7,069 bases of DNA from Bacillota bacterium (GTDB lineage Bacteria > Bacillota > Dethiobacteria > DTU022), in NCBI GenBank assembly GCA_012727685.1, contig JAAYGO010000234.1:1-7069 (forward strand), in the 5' to 3' direction. The notes under the pieces are model-generated. The model was not told the DNA's origin. It saw nothing but the letters and a program-made list of their open reading frames with translations, and did no database searches. Shown here piece by piece: positions 6,529 through 7,069 of the stretch (its first letter is position 1; the number at the start of each line of letters is the position of its first letter). The position numbers and the translations under genes were made by a program.

Positions 6529-6533
6529 GAAAA
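6510..6533. repeat. Two adjacent perfect palindromes at the truncation point
   Basis: CGGTATACCG (6510-6519) and TTTTCATGAAAA (6522-6533) are both perfect palindromes. They sit just outside the place where similarity to the ABC-2 permease ends (about 6495), next to a run of seven G (6496-6502). They may mark an old recombination or insertion junction. Confidence 0.4.
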
Positions 6534-6542
6534 AAGTATAGA

Positions 6543-6571
6543 AAATTAACCAGCTTGATTTGGTATGTCAA
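6543..6571 (-). promoter_or_regulatory. Weak promoter-like pair upstream of the permease remnant
   Basis: Read on the - strand, a perfect TTGACA (6566-6571) lies 17 bases before TAATTT (6543-6548), a poor -10 box. A transcript would begin only about 8-10 bases before the ATG at 6528 with no ribosome site, so productive expression of the permease remnant is doubtful. Confidence 0.3.
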
Positions 6572-6584
6572 CAGATGGCATACC
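6562..6584. repeat. 9-bp hairpin in the divergent spacer
   Basis: GGTATGTCA (6562-6570) pairs with TGGCATACC (6576-6584), with one G-T pair and a 5-base loop. It overlaps the TTGACA box of the - strand and lies just ahead of the extended -10 box of the + strand, so it could be an operator for both directions or a chance structure. Confidence 0.4.
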
Positions 6585-6589
6585 GGTAC

Positions 6590-6598
6590 TGCTACAAT
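6590..6598 (+). promoter_or_regulatory. Extended -10 promoter candidate for the small membrane protein gene
   Basis: TGCTACAAT is an extended -10 element (TGn plus TACAAT). No good -35 box is found 16-18 bases upstream, which extended -10 promoters tolerate. Transcription would start near 6605, giving a leader of about 70 bases before the TTG at 6674. Confidence 0.35.
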
Positions 6599-6661
6599 GG
6601 AATTACGTCCTGGCACTCAAAGCAATCCCCTTAGAAAATTGCAGTGCAGTAAGCTCATACC

Positions 6662-6668
6662 GGAGGTG
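6662..6668 (+). promoter_or_regulatory. Strong ribosome binding site before the 52-codon gene
   Basis: GGAGGTG, with seven bases between GGAGG and the TTG at 6674. This is the strongest Shine-Dalgarno match in the right third of the window and it fixes the start of the small gene. Confidence 0.7.
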
Positions 6669-6673
6669 TTTTT

Positions 6674-6832
6674 TTGCGTCACAAAAATCTTCCCGGCCTG
6701 GTTGGCTGCATCATCTCATTCCTGCTCAGTTTACCGGTCCTTGGCTTCCTCTTCTTTACCCTGCCCGGGCTGTTCATCGGGCTGGCTGTTGTAATCGCCG
6801 GTATCATTGTGCTATTGCTAAAAATTCAATGA
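6674..6832 (+). CDS. Small hydrophobic membrane protein, 52 residues, unknown function
   Basis: This TTG-started frame encodes 52 residues and ends with TGA at 6830-6832. After a short basic head (MRHKN) nearly the whole chain is hydrophobic. One membrane segment spans about 8-28 and a second about 30-49, with a tight Thr-Leu-Pro-Gly turn between them (29-32) and a basic end (LLLKIQ). This suggests a two-helix hairpin in the cytoplasmic membrane with both ends inside. The GGAGGTG site at ideal spacing is the main argument that it is real. GC-rich third positions through the coding part, against AT-rich flanks, also support coding. I do not recognise the family. Its neighbours are a decayed ABC-2 permease on the other strand and AT-rich sequence. 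It could be a toxin-like or regulatory small protein, or an accessory membrane peptide; no function can be assigned. Confidence 0.6.
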   Translation: MRHKNLPGLVGCIISFLLSLPVLGFLFFTLPGLFIGLAVVIAGIIVLLLKIQ

Positions 6833-6865
6833 TGCAATATCTGCGTCAAGCTCATCGTTGCTTTT

Positions 6866-6970
6866 TTATCGAGATGCAACTTTTATCACAATTGCAAAAA
6901 TAAGCAGGAAAATTGTTATAGAAGGTAGAATTACTACAATTAACCAGTGATTCGACCCCAAAAAGGTCAA
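6866..6970 (-). CDS. Possible 34-residue membrane peptide, doubtful
   Basis: On the - strand a TTG at 6970 opens a frame that ends in TAA at 6866-6868. Its product has a hydrophilic head (MTFLGSNHW), one convincing membrane helix (residues 10-29, containing LPSITIFLLIFAIVI) and a basic end (KVASR). There is no good ribosome site, in-frame stops lie just upstream, and AT-rich DNA readily yields hydrophobic frames. It may be a small single-pass peptide, the tail of a decayed membrane gene, or chance. Confidence 0.2.
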   Translation of the reverse strand: MTFLGSNHWLIVVILPSITIFLLIFAIVIKVASR

Positions 6971-7069
6971 CTAAAGCTAAAAGGTAACACGAATCATAGC
7001 TAATAAATAGTCACAACGAACCGGCCTAAAAATTGAGTAAAACCGCAAAAAGGCTTTAAAATACAGCGT
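6971..7069. other. AT-rich right end with no recognisable gene
   Basis: These 99 bases have stops in all frames and no supported coding region, repeat or RNA gene. Base composition is clearly lower in GC than in the operons to the left. Confidence 0.5.

Noticed and set aside
6047..6616. 189-codon - strand frame overlapping the ABC-2 remnant
   Set aside because: It is another frame of the same DNA; its start lacks a permease-like N-terminus and so does not rescue the truncated gene by frameshift.
6833..6868. T6 run after the small gene as an intrinsic terminator
   Set aside because: Only a 4-5 bp stem (GCAA/TTGC) with a long loop precedes the T-run (6862-6867), too weak to call.
6565..6903. 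Overlapping + strand frames covering the small gene region in other phases
   Set aside because: They lack ribosome sites and their products are mixed-composition; the 52-codon TTG frame has the site and a coherent membrane protein.

Overview
The window looks like a piece of a bacterial chromosome, most likely from an anaerobic, moderately GC-rich member of the Bacillota (Clostridia-like). Four things point that way: strong GGAGG-type ribosome binding sites, TTG and GTG starts, a lipoprotein-anchored amino-acid binding protein, and an efflux adaptor with an N-terminal membrane anchor and no outer-membrane channel gene beside it. This is inference; there is no rRNA or marker gene. No tRNA, rRNA, CRISPR array, intact transposase or phage gene was seen.

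Region 1 (1-3198, + strand) is a tightly coupled three-gene export operon: a membrane-fusion/HlyD-MacA-like adaptor (5' end outside the window), a MacB/LolD-type ATPase, and a MacB/FtsX-type permease. Each junction is a 4-bp stop/start overlap (GTGA, then ATGA), so the genes are probably translationally coupled and the products act as one transporter. The adaptor is unusual in appearing to carry two successive lipoyl-like/helical modules.

Region 2 (3320-5688, - strand) converges on region 1. It is a complete polar amino-acid importer in the order binding lipoprotein, permease, ATPase. A promoter-like pair overlapped by a 25-bp near-palindrome lies upstream. A 12-bp perfect hairpin with a short U-rich tail lies between the binding protein and the permease, which would favour more binding protein than membrane components. 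The binding protein has an acidic linker encoded by four tandem 18-bp units.

Region 3 (5689-7069) is accessory and partly decayed. It holds a structured, MITE- or REP-like non-coding element of about 165 bp with imperfect terminal inverted repeats, then the C-terminal part of an ABC-2 export permease on the - strand that lacks its N-terminal membrane segments. After a short stretch rich in palindromes comes a 52-codon + strand gene for a very hydrophobic small protein (TTG start, good GGAGGTG site). The right end is AT-rich and holds at most a 34-codon hydrophobic - strand ORF of doubtful status.

No wholly new multi-gene system is evident. The best leads are the duplicated-module adaptor, the small membrane protein gene, the structured intergenic element, and the regulatory architecture of the amino-acid importer.
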